A program made the position numbers and the translations under genes. A stretch of DNA of 64,000 bases from Bacteroidota bacterium (GTDB lineage Bacteria; Bacteroidota; Rhodothermia; Rhodothermales; Rubricoccaceae), in the NCBI GenBank assembly GCA_039821555.1, contig JBCBNX010000011.1, forward strand, positions 40,876 to 104,875, in the 5' to 3' direction. Positions 8,448-17,302 of this stretch are shown in pieces. Every line of letters begins with the position of its first letter. Within the stretch, counting starts at the first letter, position 1. Under the pieces are notes generated by a model. It had not been told where the DNA came from. It saw only the letters and a list, made by a program, of their open reading frames with translations, and ran no database searches.

Positions 8448-10211
8448 ATGTCGCACGCGCCCGTCTCGACTTCTCGACCGGTGCCGACGCTCTTCGACCT
8501 CCCCGGCATCCGCCTCCAGGGCGGCTTCCGCTTCCGCCGAGGCCAGCAGGCGTTCCTGACGCGCCTCGCCGCCGCCTTCGAGCGCGGGGAGCGCAACCAC
8601 CTCGGCGTCTTCGTGCCGGGCTACGGCAAAACCATCACGGCGCTCGCCTCGTTCGTGATCGCCTACCGGATGCGCGTCGCCAAGAAGCTCGTCGTGTTCG
8701 TCCCGCGTGGCAACCTCCGCGACCAGTACGCCGACCCCACCGAGCTGAGCCAGGTCTTCCGCAACCTCGGCGCGCCGCCGTTCTCGTTCTGCGTGGCCGA
8801 CTCGGACCGCGTGTTCCTCAAGAACATCGACACGCAGATCGTGGTGACGACCTACCAGTACGCCAGCGGCGAGGGCGGGCACGCGGCGCTGCTCAAGTAC
8901 TGTCGCACCGCGCCGTGCCTCTTCGTGTTCGACGAGGTCCACCACCTCGCCGACGACGGGCTGTGGGCGCAGCGCATCGCCGACCTGCCGTTCGAGGCGA
9001 GCGTCGCGCTCTCGGGCACGCCCATGCGGAGCGACAACAAGACGCTGTTTGGGGTGCCTTTCGACGCGGGGCCGGACGGCGCGCAGTACTACCGCGCGCT
9101 GCACGAGGTCACGATGCGCGAGGCGCACGCCGAGGGCGGCATCCTCAAGGAGGTCGAGGCGCACGTCGTGGACTACCACCTCCAGATGGTGCGCGAGGAC
9201 ACCGGCGAAGAGGTCGAGCTCTCGCTCACGGGCCTCATGGAGATCGCCCGCTCCAAGCAGGAGGTCGACGTCTACCTCGCCCGCCGCAAGCTGCGCTTCC
9301 ACGAGGTCTACCTCGAAACGCTCCTCGCGCCCGCCTTCGAGCGCTTCGCCGAGAAGCGCCGCGAACTCGAACGCCTCTACCGCGAAGCCGGGGGCCAAGG
9401 TCGCCCCGAGCGCCAGCACCAGATGCTCGTCATCGCGATGAGCAACAAGCACGCCGCCGCGATGCTCGACTTCGTGCGCCGCCGCTTCCCGCACGTCCGC
9501 TCGGACCGCATCGGCCAGGACCGCCCCGCTGGCGAGAACGCCGAGCTCCTCGATGCCTACCGCGAGGGCCAGCTCGACGTGATGGTGCAGGTCGACATGA
9601 TCGGCGAGGGCACCGACATCAAGCCCATCTCGGTCATCGTCAAGGCCGACCTCGTGCGTGCCTACTCCAAGACGATGCAGCAGCTCTTCCGCGGCATGCG
9701 CTTCTACTCGGGCTTCCCGGCGGAGGCCAACGTCTGCGACATCTACGCCGCGGGCGACATGGGCATCCGGTCGTTGCTGGAGTGGCTCACGAGCGAGCAG
9801 CAACTCGGTATCCAAGCCAAGAAAGAGGCCGAGCGCACGTCCCCCGAGAAGGCCCCCGCCGAGCCGAGCGAGCGCAGCCCGTGGGTGCTCAAGCAGGTGC
9901 AGACGAGCGCCCGCGAGCGCCACCGCCTGGAGTTGTTTGGCGAGGGCGAGACGAGCACGTTCACGCTCCGCACGCAGTCTGCTGGTGCGCGCAACGTGGC
10001 GGCTGAAGAGCAGGCGCTCCGGCAGACCTGCGCCGACCTTGCCTCCGAACTCGCGCACGCACTGGGCGGATCGTACCAGAGCGCCGTCCGCCGCGTCCAC
10101 GCTGCCTCGAAGCGCAAGTTTGGCAAGGGGCAGGACGAGCTCAGCCTCGGCGAGCTCGCGCGCAAAAAGGTATGGTTGAAGCGCTGCCTACGCGCTGGGC
10201 GACTAGCGTAA
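8448..10211 (+). CDS. Superfamily 2 DEAD/DEAH-box helicase (ResIII-like)
   Basis: 587 aa. Motifs in order: Walker A PGYGKT (57-62), DEVHH (162-166), SGTPMR (189-194), GEGTDIKP in the second RecA domain, and QLFRGMRF as motif VI. The core therefore resembles the ResIII/UvrB-type helicases of restriction and defence systems. A charged insert of about 90 residues separates the two RecA halves. The last 110 residues form a separate basic helical domain (KRKFGKGQDELSLGELARKKVWLKRCL) that I do not recognise. The gene lies 240 bp from the methyltransferase start but has host-like high GC, so it may be an older neighbour rather than part of the cassette. No nuclease motif is visible. Confidence 0.85.
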   Translation: MSHAPVSTSRPVPTLFDLPGIRLQGGFRFRRGQQAFLTRLAAAFERGERNHLGVFVPGYGKTITALASFVIAYRMRVAKKLVVFVPRGNLRDQYADPTELSQVFRNLGAPPFSFCVADSDRVFLKNIDTQIVVTTYQYASGEGGHAALLKYCRTAPCLFVFDEVHHLADDGLWAQRIADLPFEASVALSGTPMRSDNKTLFGVPFDAGPDGAQYYRALHEVTMREAHAEGGILKEVEAHVVDYHLQMVREDTGEEVELSLTGLMEIARSKQEVDVYLARRKLRFHEVYLETLLAPAFERFAEKRRELERLYREAGGQGRPERQHQMLVIAMSNKHAAAMLDFVRRRFPHVRSDRIGQDRPAGENAELLDAYREGQLDVMVQVDMIGEGTDIKPISVIVKADLVRAYSKTMQQLFRGMRFYSGFPAEANVCDIYAAGDMGIRSLLEWLTSEQQLGIQAKKEAERTSPEKAPAEPSERSPWVLKQVQTSARERHRLELFGEGETSTFTLRTQSAGARNVAAEEQALRQTCADLASELAHALGGSYQSAVRRVHAASKRKFGKGQDELSLGELARKKVWLKRCLRAGRLA

Positions 10212-10450
10212 CAGGAGGCATGTTTGATTTATGGTGTGGCTCGTAGGACGGACGCGGACGGCCCTTGCACACAGGTGCTTACGCTCAGATAGTGAAGCTT
10301 CTGATAGGGCTGACTAGGTACACTACTGCATATTGAGCTCACATTGATTATACATCCGTTCGGCGACGCCGAGCGAACGGTCTGTCCAGCAGAGGCCTAG
10401 GGCATGGGTGGGGTTCTATGGCCCAGGTCTCGCTAGCCTGGAAGGCGTGG

Positions 10451-10493
10451 CAGCCCCGAGATCTCCGCGATCTCGGGGCTGCTGGGGTTTTAC
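10451..10493 (+). terminator. Perfect hairpin, terminator-like
   Basis: CAGCCCCGAGATC (10451-10463) pairs exactly with GATCTCGGGGCTG (10469-10481) around a 5-nt loop. A GGGGTTTTA tail follows, as in a factor-independent terminator reading rightward. It lies 240 bp after the helicase stop, so it could also be part of a repeat element. Confidence 0.5.
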
Positions 10494-10530
10494 GAGGCTG
10501 GGCGATTACTTTTCGGGACTTTGCTCGGCA

Positions 10531-10633
10531 GGTCCCCCCCCGCTTGTCCGCCTGCGACGGCGCCCAAGCTGGCGTGAACCTGCGGTTTGAGGAGCGGAGC
10601 GCGGCAGCGCGGAGACGATGCAGGACGGGGGAG
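10531..10633. repeat. Structured dispersed repeat, copy A
   Basis: About 103 bp. It aligns with 11779-11891 over both ends: the left end shares CCCCCCGCTTGT and GACGGCGC, the right end GAGGAGCGGAGC and GCAGGACGGGGG. The internal stem GCGC(10599-10602)/GCGC(10607-10610) corresponds to GCAC/GTGC in copy B, a compensatory pair. The C-run and G-run at the two ends are complementary, so the whole element can fold on itself. The centre differs from copy B. Confidence 0.65.
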
Positions 10634-10771
10634 CCGAGGCCGGCAAGTGTCTAGCACTCATCCTGCGCAGGAGCCTAGCTGGACGAAATGGTCGCTTGCC
10701 TCAGCGTTTACATCCCCTTACCATGGGGTCCCTGCGTGCTTCACGTATCCTCCCTTAATGGTTTTCCCCCA

Positions 10772-11719
10772 ATGCCTGTGTCCCCCTCCATCGCGGCGGC
10801 ACTCCCGGTCCCCTCGCAGCGCCCGCTCTACCGGCTCGTCGAGAACCGGACGACCTTCGGAGGCCATGACGTGGAACTGGCGATCTACGACACGCTCCGC
10901 CCTGCCGAGCGCGTCGCGCTGAAGGCGGACCACCCGCTCTACTGCGGCATGGTCACGGGCGTGAAGCACATCCACACCGCTCAGGGCGAGGTCTTCCCGT
11001 TCGTCCCGCAGGAGTCGCTGGTGTTGGCTCCCGGCGAAGAGATCTGGATCGACTTCCCCGGCGCGAGCGACGCCGCCCCGACGACGTGCCTCACGATCGG
11101 CGTAGAGGAAGACAAGGTGCGCGATCTCGTGGCGCGCTTCAACGACACCATGCCGCGCCACGACGGTGCCTGGGCGGTGCCCGATGCGCGCGTCGCCCAC
11201 TTCGGCAACACGGCGAGCGTCGAGCAACTACTCGCCACGCTCACGCGGCTCTTCACCGAGAACCCGCCCTTCCGCGACGCGCTCATCGACCTCAACGTGT
11301 CGGAGCTGTTGCTGCGGATGCTCCAGACGCAGGCGCGTGCGCTGCTGCTCGGGCAGACGGCCATGCTGGCGACGCAGAACAGCCTCGCTGCCGCGGTGCA
11401 GCACGTCCGCGATAACCTGCACCGCCCCATCGAGGTCGCCGAGGTCGCCGGTGCCGCGTGCATGAGCGTGTCGAGCCTCTACCGCTACTTCCGCAACGAG
11501 CTCGGCATGACGCCGCTCGCGTTCATCCACCGCGAGCAGATGCAGGAGGCCCGGCGGCAACTCACCGACGTCCAGCGATCCGTCACCGAGGTCAGCTTCG
11601 CGCTGGGCTTCCGCAGCGTGAGCCACTTCATCCGCCTCTTCCAGCGCCACATCGGCACCACGCCAAAGCAGTATCAGCTAGGGCTCGTGCGTCCGTCGGG
11701 ACCGGATGCGCGTGCGTGA
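10772..11719 (+). CDS. AraC family transcriptional regulator
   Basis: 315 aa from the ATG at 10772. The N-terminal half resembles the AraC_N-type ligand-binding domain often linked to aldehyde/alcohol metabolism regulators. The C-terminal 100 residues are two AraC-type HTH motifs (first around IEVAEVAGAACMSVSSLYRYF, second around SVTEVSFALGFRSVSHFIRLF) with the usual end GTTPKQYQ. It is flanked on both sides by copies of the structured repeat. An aldehyde dehydrogenase with DUF779 lies 1-3 kb downstream on the other strand and is a plausible target, a pairing inferred only from proximity. Confidence 0.92.
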   Translation: MPVSPSIAAALPVPSQRPLYRLVENRTTFGGHDVELAIYDTLRPAERVALKADHPLYCGMVTGVKHIHTAQGEVFPFVPQESLVLAPGEEIWIDFPGASDAAPTTCLTIGVEEDKVRDLVARFNDTMPRHDGAWAVPDARVAHFGNTASVEQLLATLTRLFTENPPFRDALIDLNVSELLLRMLQTQARALLLGQTAMLATQNSLAAAVQHVRDNLHRPIEVAEVAGAACMSVSSLYRYFRNELGMTPLAFIHREQMQEARRQLTDVQRSVTEVSFALGFRSVSHFIRLFQRHIGTTPKQYQLGLVRPSGPDARA

Positions 11720-11778
11720 CGGAAATCCTGCCGCTGCGCTCTCATAGCCATTCTCCATGTGACCGGGCTGCACGGCTT

Positions 11779-11891
11779 GCTCCCCCCGCTTGTACGCCTG
11801 TGACGGCGCACAAGCTGTCCCCCTCACGGGTGAGGGGGACAGTCCGAGGAGCGGAGCACGAAGTGCGGAGGCGACGCAGGACGGGGGGAGC
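11779..11891. repeat. Structured dispersed repeat, copy B
   Basis: About 113 bp. It shares both ends with 10531-10633 but has an inserted perfect hairpin in its centre: CTGTCCCCCTCAC (11815-11827) pairs with GTGAGGGGGACAG (11830-11842). A second hairpin is formed by GCTTGT.CGCC (11788-11798) and GGCG.ACAAGC (11805-11815), and a third by GCAC/GTGC (11856-11866). The two copies bracket the AraC gene. The design resembles a REP/MITE-like intergenic element or a small structured RNA. Confidence 0.65.
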
Positions 11892-11964
11892 GGTAGGGAC
11901 CGGCACGCCTTCTCAACACGAGTGCGATCTTGGAGGGCACGTCCCATCTACACTCGTTGCTCCC

Positions 11965-12303
11965 ATGCGCCTCGCAATCCCTGTTCTCGCGCTCTGCGCC
12001 CTCCTCCTCACTGCCTGTGAGGCAAAAGAGGAAATCACCGTCGCGACGGCTGACAGCACCGTCATCGTCGCCTACGAGGGCACGCTCCCCGACGGCACCG
12101 TGTTCGACAGCAACGACCGCGCGCGGCTCCCGCTGCCGAACATGATCCCTGGCTTCCAGACCAACATCACGGGCATGACCGTCGGCGACACGAAGACGTT
12201 CGAGGTCCCGCCGGAGGAAGGCTACGGCGACCGCCCGCCGCCCGGCATCCCGCCCGCCACCAACCTCACGTTCGAGGTGACCCTGCTCGACATCGTCGAG
12301 TGA
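11965..12303 (+). CDS. FKBP-type peptidyl-prolyl isomerase lipoprotein
   Basis: 112 aa. A lipobox LLTAC with Cys18 follows a hydrophobic signal, so it is a lipid-anchored envelope protein. The rest is a minimal FKBP domain: VIVAYEGTLPDGTVFDSN, then PNMIPGFQTNITGMTVGD, PPEEGYGD and a closing LTFEVTLLDI strand. It is expected to speed proline isomerisation during folding of exported proteins. The ATG at 11965 is the only start that exposes the signal. It is separated from the AraC gene by repeat copy B, and a long palindrome follows its stop. Confidence 0.92.
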   Translation: MRLAIPVLALCALLLTACEAKEEITVATADSTVIVAYEGTLPDGTVFDSNDRARLPLPNMIPGFQTNITGMTVGDTKTFEVPPEEGYGDRPPPGIPPATNLTFEVTLLDIVE

Positions 12304-12337
12304 CCGCAGACGCATCCTGGTGGCTGATGTGCTGAGG

Positions 12338-12390
12338 GCGTATTACGTGTTGCGTGTTGACCTCGACCCGCTACGCAACACGTAATACGC
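12338..12390. terminator. 18-bp perfect inverted repeat between convergent genes
   Basis: GCGTATTACGTGTTGCGT (12338-12355) pairs perfectly with ACGCAACACGTAATACGC (12373-12390) around a 17-nt loop. It sits between the stops of two convergent genes and could end transcription from both sides, although there is no T run. A related string (GTGTTACGTCTTGCGTAT) occurs near 16290, so it may belong to a repeat family. Confidence 0.55.
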
Positions 12391-12430
12391 AACCGACAGA
12401 GAAGCGGTAGCCTCGGAATTGACTCCAAGC

Positions 12431-12808
12431 TCAGGCGTCTACCCGCTCGACGGGGACGAGATCGTCCATCTCTTTCTCCGTGTAGACGCGGCTGTCGGTG
12501 AGGAAGCGCACGCCGAGCGGGATCTCCAGCGAGAAGCTCGATCCGCGACCGGGGCGCACGTCGATGGTGAGCTGCGTGTGCTTCCAGTACTCGAATTGGC
12601 TCTTCTCCATGTAGAACGGGCAGCCGTGGATCTCGCCGAGCTTCACGTCGGAGCGGCCGAGGCGGAAGTCGCCGTCGGCGTAGCACATCGGCTGGGAGCC
12701 GTCGCAGCAGCCGCCGGACTGGTGGAACATGAGCGGGCCGTGGTCGGCGCGCAGTTGGTCGATGATCTTGGTGGCTTCGTCGGTGACGAGCACGCGGGGG
12801 ACAGGCAT
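12431..12808 (-). CDS. DUF779 domain-containing protein
   Basis: 125 aa from the ATG at 12808. The conserved Cys-rich motif QSGGCCDGSQPMCY and the later GEIHGCPFYM identify DUF779, a small family nearly always encoded beside ExaC/AcoD-type aldehyde dehydrogenases. The cysteines suggest metal binding or a redox role; the exact function is not established. Here it follows the aldehyde dehydrogenase by 123 bp on the same strand, matching the usual order, and the two are probably co-expressed. Confidence 0.9.
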   Translation of the reverse strand: MPVPRVLVTDEATKIIDQLRADHGPLMFHQSGGCCDGSQPMCYADGDFRLGRSDVKLGEIHGCPFYMEKSQFEYWKHTQLTIDVRPGRGSSFSLEIPLGVRFLTDSRVYTEKEMDDLVPVERVDA

Positions 12809-12931
12809 GGGGGAAGGGAGAAGGATGAAAGCAGAAGCCAAAAATGGGAGCGAGGCCGAGGTAGCACGCGCCACCTCGGCCTCGCGGTCCTGTCAGCCAG
12901 GGACAAAGGACCAAGAGCTAGGGACTGGCCT

Positions 12932-14515
12932 CTAGAAGAAGCCCAACGCGTTCTTGTCGTACGAGATGAGCATGTTCTTGGTCTGCTGGTAGTGCGAGAG
13001 CATCATCTTGTGGTTCTCGCGCCCGATGCCCGACTTCTTGTAGCCGCCGAAGGCCGCGTGCGCCGGGTAGAGGTGATAGCAGTTGACCCAGACGCGTCCC
13101 GCCTTGATGGCGCGCGGCACCTGATAGAGCTCGTGTGCGTCGCGCGTCCAGACGCCCGCACCGAGGCCGTAGAGCGTGTCGTTGGCGAGCTCGATGGCCT
13201 CGTCCACGTCCTTGAAGGTCGTCAGGCTCGTGACCGGCCCGAAGATCTCCTCCTGGAAGACGCGCATCTTGTTGTGGCCGCGGAAGACGGTCGGCTGGAT
13301 GTAGTAGCCGCTCGCCGGAGCGCCCGCATACCCGTCGCCCGAGGAGCCGCCGGTGCCGACGGCTGCTGCGGTGGCGGTGCCGCCGTTCTCGGCCACCGAC
13401 ATCGTCGGCTCATCGACGAACACGCCGCCTCCCACGAGGACCTCGGCGCCCTCCTCCTGGCCGATCTTGAGGTAGCGCTGGATTTTCTCGTACTGGTCGT
13501 TCGAGGCCTGCGCGCCCACCATCGTGTCGCTGTCGAGCGGGTGGCCCACCTTAATCGCCTTGACGCGCTCGATGAGGCGCTCCGTGAAGGCCTCCGCGAT
13601 GGACTCCTGCACGAGGATGCGGCTCGGGCAGGTGCAGACCTCGCCCTGGTTGAGCGCGAACATCGCCGCGCCTTCGAGGCACTTGTCGAAGAACGCGTCG
13701 TCGGCGTCCATCACGCTCTCGAAGAAGACGTTCGGCGACTTGCCGCCGAGCTCCAGCGTGACCGGGATGATGTTCTCCGAGGCGTACTGCATGATGAGGC
13801 GACCCGTCGTCGTCTCGCCGGTGAAGGCCACCTTCGCGACGCGGTCGCTCTGCGCGAGCGGCTTGCCCGCTTCCGGCCCGAAGCCCTGCACGATGTTGAC
13901 CACGCCCGGCGGGAGCACGTCCTTCACGAGGTCGATCCACTCCATGATGCCGATGGGCGTCTGCTCGGCCGGCTTGATGACCACGCAGTTGCCCGCGGCG
14001 AGCGCCGGGGCCAGCTTCCAGGCCGCCATCAGCAGCGGGAAGTTCCACGGGATGATCTGCGCGACGACGCCGAGCGGCTCGGGTAGCTGGATCGCGACGG
14101 TGTGGGCGTCGTGCTCGGAGATGCCGCCTTCTTGCGCGCGGATGACGCCGGCGAAGTAGCGGAAGTGGTCGACGACGAGCGGGAGGTCGGCGGCGAGCGT
14201 CTCGCGGACCGGCTTGCCGTTGTCGACGGTCTCGACGCGGGCGAGGTATTCGAGGTTGTCCTCGGTGATCTGGGCGATCTTGATGAGGATGTTCGAGCGC
14301 TCGGCGACGGAGGTGCGGCCCCAGGCGTCGGCGGCGGCGTGCGCGGCGTCGAGGGCGAGCTCGACGTCCTTCTCGCCGGAGCGAGCGACCTCGCAGAACG
14401 GCTTGCCGTCGATGGGCGAGATGTCCTCGAAGTAGCGGCCGTCGACCGGCTCGACGTACTGGCCGCCGATGAAGTTGAGGTAGCGGCTCTTGAGTTGGGG
14501 GCGTTCGTACAGCAT
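12932..14515 (-). CDS. Aldehyde dehydrogenase (ExaC/AcoD type)
   Basis: 527 aa; NAD(P)-dependent oxidation of aldehydes (acetaldehyde in close relatives) to acids. The start [20 protein letters not shown] is typical of the group. Visible residues: PWNFPLLMA for cofactor binding, the general base in LELGGKSPN (Glu255), and the catalytic Cys294 in [11 protein letters not shown]. An odd Gly/Ala/Thr-rich insert at about 366-402 lengthens the protein relative to the usual ~505 aa family members. The neighbour DUF779 supports the assignment. The promoter region carries a perfect palindrome CGGAAGCGCTTCCG about 55 bp before the start. Confidence 0.95.
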   Translation of the reverse strand: MLYERPQLKSRYLNFIGGQYVEPVDGRYFEDISPIDGKPFCEVARSGEKDVELALDAAHAAADAWGRTSVAERSNILIKIAQITEDNLEYLARVETVDNGKPVRETLAADLPLVVDHFRYFAGVIRAQEGGISEHDAHTVAIQLPEPLGVVAQIIPWNFPLLMAAWKLAPALAAGNCVVIKPAEQTPIGIMEWIDLVKDVLPPGVVNIVQGFGPEAGKPLAQSDRVAKVAFTGETTTGRLIMQYASENIIPVTLELGGKSPNVFFESVMDADDAFFDKCLEGAAMFALNQGEVCTCPSRILVQESIAEAFTERLIERVKAIKVGHPLDSDTMVGAQASNDQYEKIQRYLKIGQEEGAEVLVGGGVFVDEPTMSVAENGGTATAAAVGTGGSSGDGYAGAPASGYYIQPTVFRGHNKMRVFQEEIFGPVTSLTTFKDVDEAIELANDTLYGLGAGVWTRDAHELYQVPRAIKAGRVWVNCYHLYPAHAAFGGYKKSGIGRENHKMMLSHYQQTKNMLISYDKNALGFF

Positions 14516-14875
14516 GGACTGTAGGGAGCTTGGTGAACAGAGAACGGATCGGATGTGCGAGCAACATCGGAAGCGCTTCCGCTCACTTCTCCTTCGTCTT
14601 TCTCAAAAAATGCCGCGATCCTGTCAGGCCGAGTCCTGGTGGGAGCTTGGCGACGGTTTGGGGGATCAGAGCCAGACTCGGGTATGGACGTGTGAGCGTA
14701 TGAACGTGTGAGCGTATGAACGTGCGCAGGTTGAGAGCCCACCCTCCTCGAACGATCAGCGACGTCGTGTTGCGCTAGAGACGCTCCACCTGTCTCCCCC
14801 CACGCTCACACCTTCACACCTGCACACGTCCACACAGTACCTTTCCCGCGTCCCCTTTCACCCAACCACCGCCCA
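14516..14875. other. 360-bp divergent promoter region
   Basis: It lies between the aldehyde dehydrogenase (leftward) and trkA (rightward). It holds the palindrome at 14568-14581 and a 16-bp direct repeat, ACGTGTGAGCGTATGA, in two perfect copies at 14688-14703 and 14704-14719 plus a 5-bp start of a third. A stretch rich in CACAC follows. No coding frame is convincing. Confidence 0.5.
14568..14581. promoter_or_regulatory. Operator-like palindrome upstream of aldehyde dehydrogenase
   Basis: CGGAAGCGCTTCCG is a perfect 14-bp palindrome with the central CG typical of LacI/CcpA-family operators. Its centre is 60 bp before the aldehyde dehydrogenase start. Similar AAGCGCTT cores lie upstream of three other genes in the window. 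The binding protein is unknown. Confidence 0.4.
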
Positions 14876-16258
14876 ATGCGCGCCATCATCGTCGGCGCAG
14901 GCGACGTGGGCTACGACGTGGCCCGCCTCCTCGCAAAGCGCCGCCTCGACGTGGCCGTGCTCGACACCGACGCCGCCCGCATCGACTACGTCCGTGACAC
15001 GCTCGACGTGCTCGCCATTCAAGGCTCGGGCACCTCCGCCGCGACGCTTATGGAGGCCGGACTCCACGACGCCGAACTCGTCGTGGCCGTGACCGACATC
15101 GACGAGGTGAACATCATCGCGTGCATGATGGCCGAGCGCGCGAGCACCGTCGGCGGCAAGCAGAGCCCGGTCACCATCGCGCGCGTCCGCTCGGACGAGT
15201 TCACGGGCACGAAGTCGGTGCTCACGCTGCGCGACCTCGGCATCGACCACCTCATCCACCCCGAGGAGAGCACCTCGCACGAAATCGTCTCGCTCCTGCG
15301 CCGCGCGGCCGCAACCGACGTGATCGACTTCTGCGGGGGACAGCTCCAGCTCGTCGGGCTGAAGATGGACGCGCAGACGGCCGCCGTCGGCCGCACGCTC
15401 GCCTCGATCTCGGAGGGCAACGACCATCTCACGTTCCGCATCATGGGCATCATGCGCGGCGTGCGGACGATCCTCCCGCTGGGCGACGAGCGGCTCCAGA
15501 TCAACGACCAGGTGTTCGTGATCGTGAAGACCGGCCAGGTGCCGCAGGTGGTCCACGCGCTCGGGCAGTCCGGGCGGCGGCTCGACAACGTGATGATTCT
15601 CGGCGGCTCGAAGGTCGGCGAGCGCGTCGCGCGTGAGCTATGCGGCGGCGGACGCAAGCAGCGGATGCGCGTCAAGCTCGTCGAGCCCGACCGGACGCGG
15701 GCCCACGAACTCGCCGAACAGATTGAGGGCGTCCTCGTCATCCACGGCGACCCGTCCGACATCGACCTTCTCGCCATCGAGGGCCTGCAGGAGATGGACG
15801 CCGTCGCGGCCGTGACGGACGACGAGGAGTCGAACCTGGTCTCGTGCCTGATGGCGAAGCACCTCGGCGTGCGCAAGACGGTGGCGCTGCTCTCGAAGTC
15901 GGCCTACGTGCCGATCTCGCAGTCCATCGGCCTCGACGCGGCCGTGAGCCAGAAGCTAGCCGTGAGCCGCGAGGTGCTGCGGTTCCTGCGCGGCAAGCAT
16001 GTCCGCAGCGTGGCCACCGTGCAGGGCCTCGACGCCGAGATCCTGGAGGTGGAGGCGGGGGGCGGATCCCCGGTCACACGCAAGACGCTCGAAGCGCTCC
16101 GGGTGCCGCGCGGGCTGCTCGTGGCCGCCGTCGTCGCGCCGGACGGAGCAGTGGAGGTGGCGACCGGCCGGACGCAGATCCAGCCTGCTGACCGCGTGAT
16201 CGTCTTCGTGACGCCCGACCGCATCGGCGACGTGGACCGGCTCTTTGGGCCACGGTAG
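14876..16258 (+). CDS. trkA: TrkA, NAD-binding potassium uptake regulator
   Basis: 460 aa with the full two-fold TrkA layout. A Rossmann RCK-N domain starts at residue 1 (IIVGAGDVGYDVARLL, with Asp29 ending strand 2), followed by RCK-C. A second RCK-N begins near residue 238 (MILGGSKVGERVAREL) and a final RCK-C carries the TRKTLEALRVPRG segment. It gates the Trk/Ktr potassium channel according to bound NAD(H) or nucleotides at the inner membrane face. The channel partner TrkH is not in the window. It appears monocistronic. Confidence 0.95.
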   Translation: MRAIIVGAGDVGYDVARLLAKRRLDVAVLDTDAARIDYVRDTLDVLAIQGSGTSAATLMEAGLHDAELVVAVTDIDEVNIIACMMAERASTVGGKQSPVTIARVRSDEFTGTKSVLTLRDLGIDHLIHPEESTSHEIVSLLRRAAATDVIDFCGGQLQLVGLKMDAQTAAVGRTLASISEGNDHLTFRIMGIMRGVRTILPLGDERLQINDQVFVIVKTGQVPQVVHALGQSGRRLDNVMILGGSKVGERVARELCGGGRKQRMRVKLVEPDRTRAHELAEQIEGVLVIHGDPSDIDLLAIEGLQEMDAVAAVTDDEESNLVSCLMAKHLGVRKTVALLSKSAYVPISQSIGLDAAVSQKLAVSREVLRFLRGKHVRSVATVQGLDAEILEVEAGGGSPVTRKTLEALRVPRGLLVAAVVAPDGAVEVATGRTQIQPADRVIVFVTPDRIGDVDRLFGPR

Positions 16259-16371
16259 GACGTCAGAGACCTCAGTCGGTGTCATAGCATGTGTTACGTC
16301 TTGCGTATATCGCGTTGTCGACGGTCTGGAATGTCTCCACACAACTGCCCCTCTTCTCTCGCTCTTCGCCC

Positions 16372-17220
16372 ATGAACGCTCTCCTCACCGGTGCGAACGG
16401 CACCGTCGGCCAAGCCCTCTCTGCTCACCTGCGCGAGCGTGGCGACACCGTCACACCGTGGGATCGCCGTGCGGTGCCGCCGCTCGCCCTCGACGCGCAG
16501 GCGCGGCTCTTCGACACGGTGCGGCCCGACGCGGTCTTCCACCTCGCCATTGCCGCGCAGCCAACGGGGCGCGAGAACGAAGGGCACGTCGTCAACGTCG
16601 CGTGGCCCGAGGCGATCGCGCGAATGTGCGCGGAACGTGAGATCGCACTCGTGTTCACCAGCACGGCGATGGTGTTCGAGGACGGTCCGAGTGGCCCGTT
16701 CCATCGGGATACCGCACCGACGGCACAAGGCGGCTATGGGGGGCAGAAACGCGAAGCCGAGGGTGTTGTGCATGCCACGCATCCCAAAGGGCGCATCGTC
16801 CGGCTCGGCTGGCAGATCGCGCCCGCGCTGGGCGACGACGCTGCCTCCAAGTCGCAGCACAACGTGGCGGGCGGCAACCACATGGGCGCGAACCTCGCCG
16901 CGCGGGCAGCCCGAGGCGAGGTGATCGGCGCGAGCACGCGGTGGGCGCCGGCCTGCTCGTTCCTCCCGGACACGGCGGCGGCGCTCGTCGCGGCGCTCGA
17001 TCTCCCGCCAGGTACCTACATGGCCGACGCGAACGGCACACAGACGGCGGACCAGCCGACGGGCGTCTCGTTCTACAACCTCGTCTGCGCGCTGCGCGAC
17101 CACTACGGCGCCGACTGGCACATCGAGCCCAACGAGGATTTCGTGTTCGACCAGCGGATGATCGACTCGCGCCTGCCGGTGGCGCCGCTCGCGACGCGGC
17201 TGCCAGACCTCGGCGCCTGA
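16372..17220 (+). CDS. RmlD-like sugar nucleotide reductase (SDR family)
   Basis: 282 aa from the ATG at 16372. The extended SDR signature is present: GANGTVGQAL for NAD(P) binding at residues 7-16, VFHLAIAAQP, a Ser/Thr region VFTSTAMVF, and the catalytic Tyr-Lys pair in YGGQK. It is closest in layout to dTDP-4-dehydrorhamnose reductase-type proteins. The substrate is uncertain because no other rhamnose genes are next to it. It is convergent with the CsbD gene, with a terminator between them. Confidence 0.82.
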   Translation: MNALLTGANGTVGQALSAHLRERGDTVTPWDRRAVPPLALDAQARLFDTVRPDAVFHLAIAAQPTGRENEGHVVNVAWPEAIARMCAEREIALVFTSTAMVFEDGPSGPFHRDTAPTAQGGYGGQKREAEGVVHATHPKGRIVRLGWQIAPALGDDAASKSQHNVAGGNHMGANLAARAARGEVIGASTRWAPACSFLPDTAAALVAALDLPPGTYMADANGTQTADQPTGVSFYNLVCALRDHYGADWHIEPNEDFVFDQRMIDSRLPVAPLATRLPDLGA

Positions 17221-17244
17221 GCATCGGACTCAAGAAGGTCGGAC

Positions 17245-17282
17245 CCAAAAAGAACCGCCGATGCCTGTGGAGGCACCGGCGG
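17245..17282 (-). terminator. Factor-independent terminator of the CsbD gene
   Basis: On the minus strand CCGCCGGTGCCT (17282-17271) pairs with AGGCATCGGCGG (17266-17255) around a 4-nt loop, with a single G-T-type mismatch. It is followed by TTCTTTTT. It directly follows the CsbD stop at 17303. Confidence 0.75.
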
Positions 17283-17302
17283 CGGTCGGGGAGACGCGCA
17301 GG

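Larger units (their letters stand above)
10212..10771. other. 560-bp gap without a gene
   Basis: No convincing coding frame. The left part (10215-10360) is comparatively AT-rich and may contain the end of the helicase transcript. It then holds a perfect 13-bp hairpin at 10451-10481 and the first copy of the structured repeat at 10531-10633, and ends with the leader of the AraC gene. Confidence 0.6.

Noticed and set aside
8307..10100. 597-codon minus-strand frame
   Set aside because: Shadow of the helicase gene, rich in Arg, Val, His and Glu from antisense reading, with no recognisable motif.
12419..14086. 555-codon plus-strand frame
   Set aside because: Antisense of DUF779 and aldehyde dehydrogenase; composition is typical of an antisense translation.
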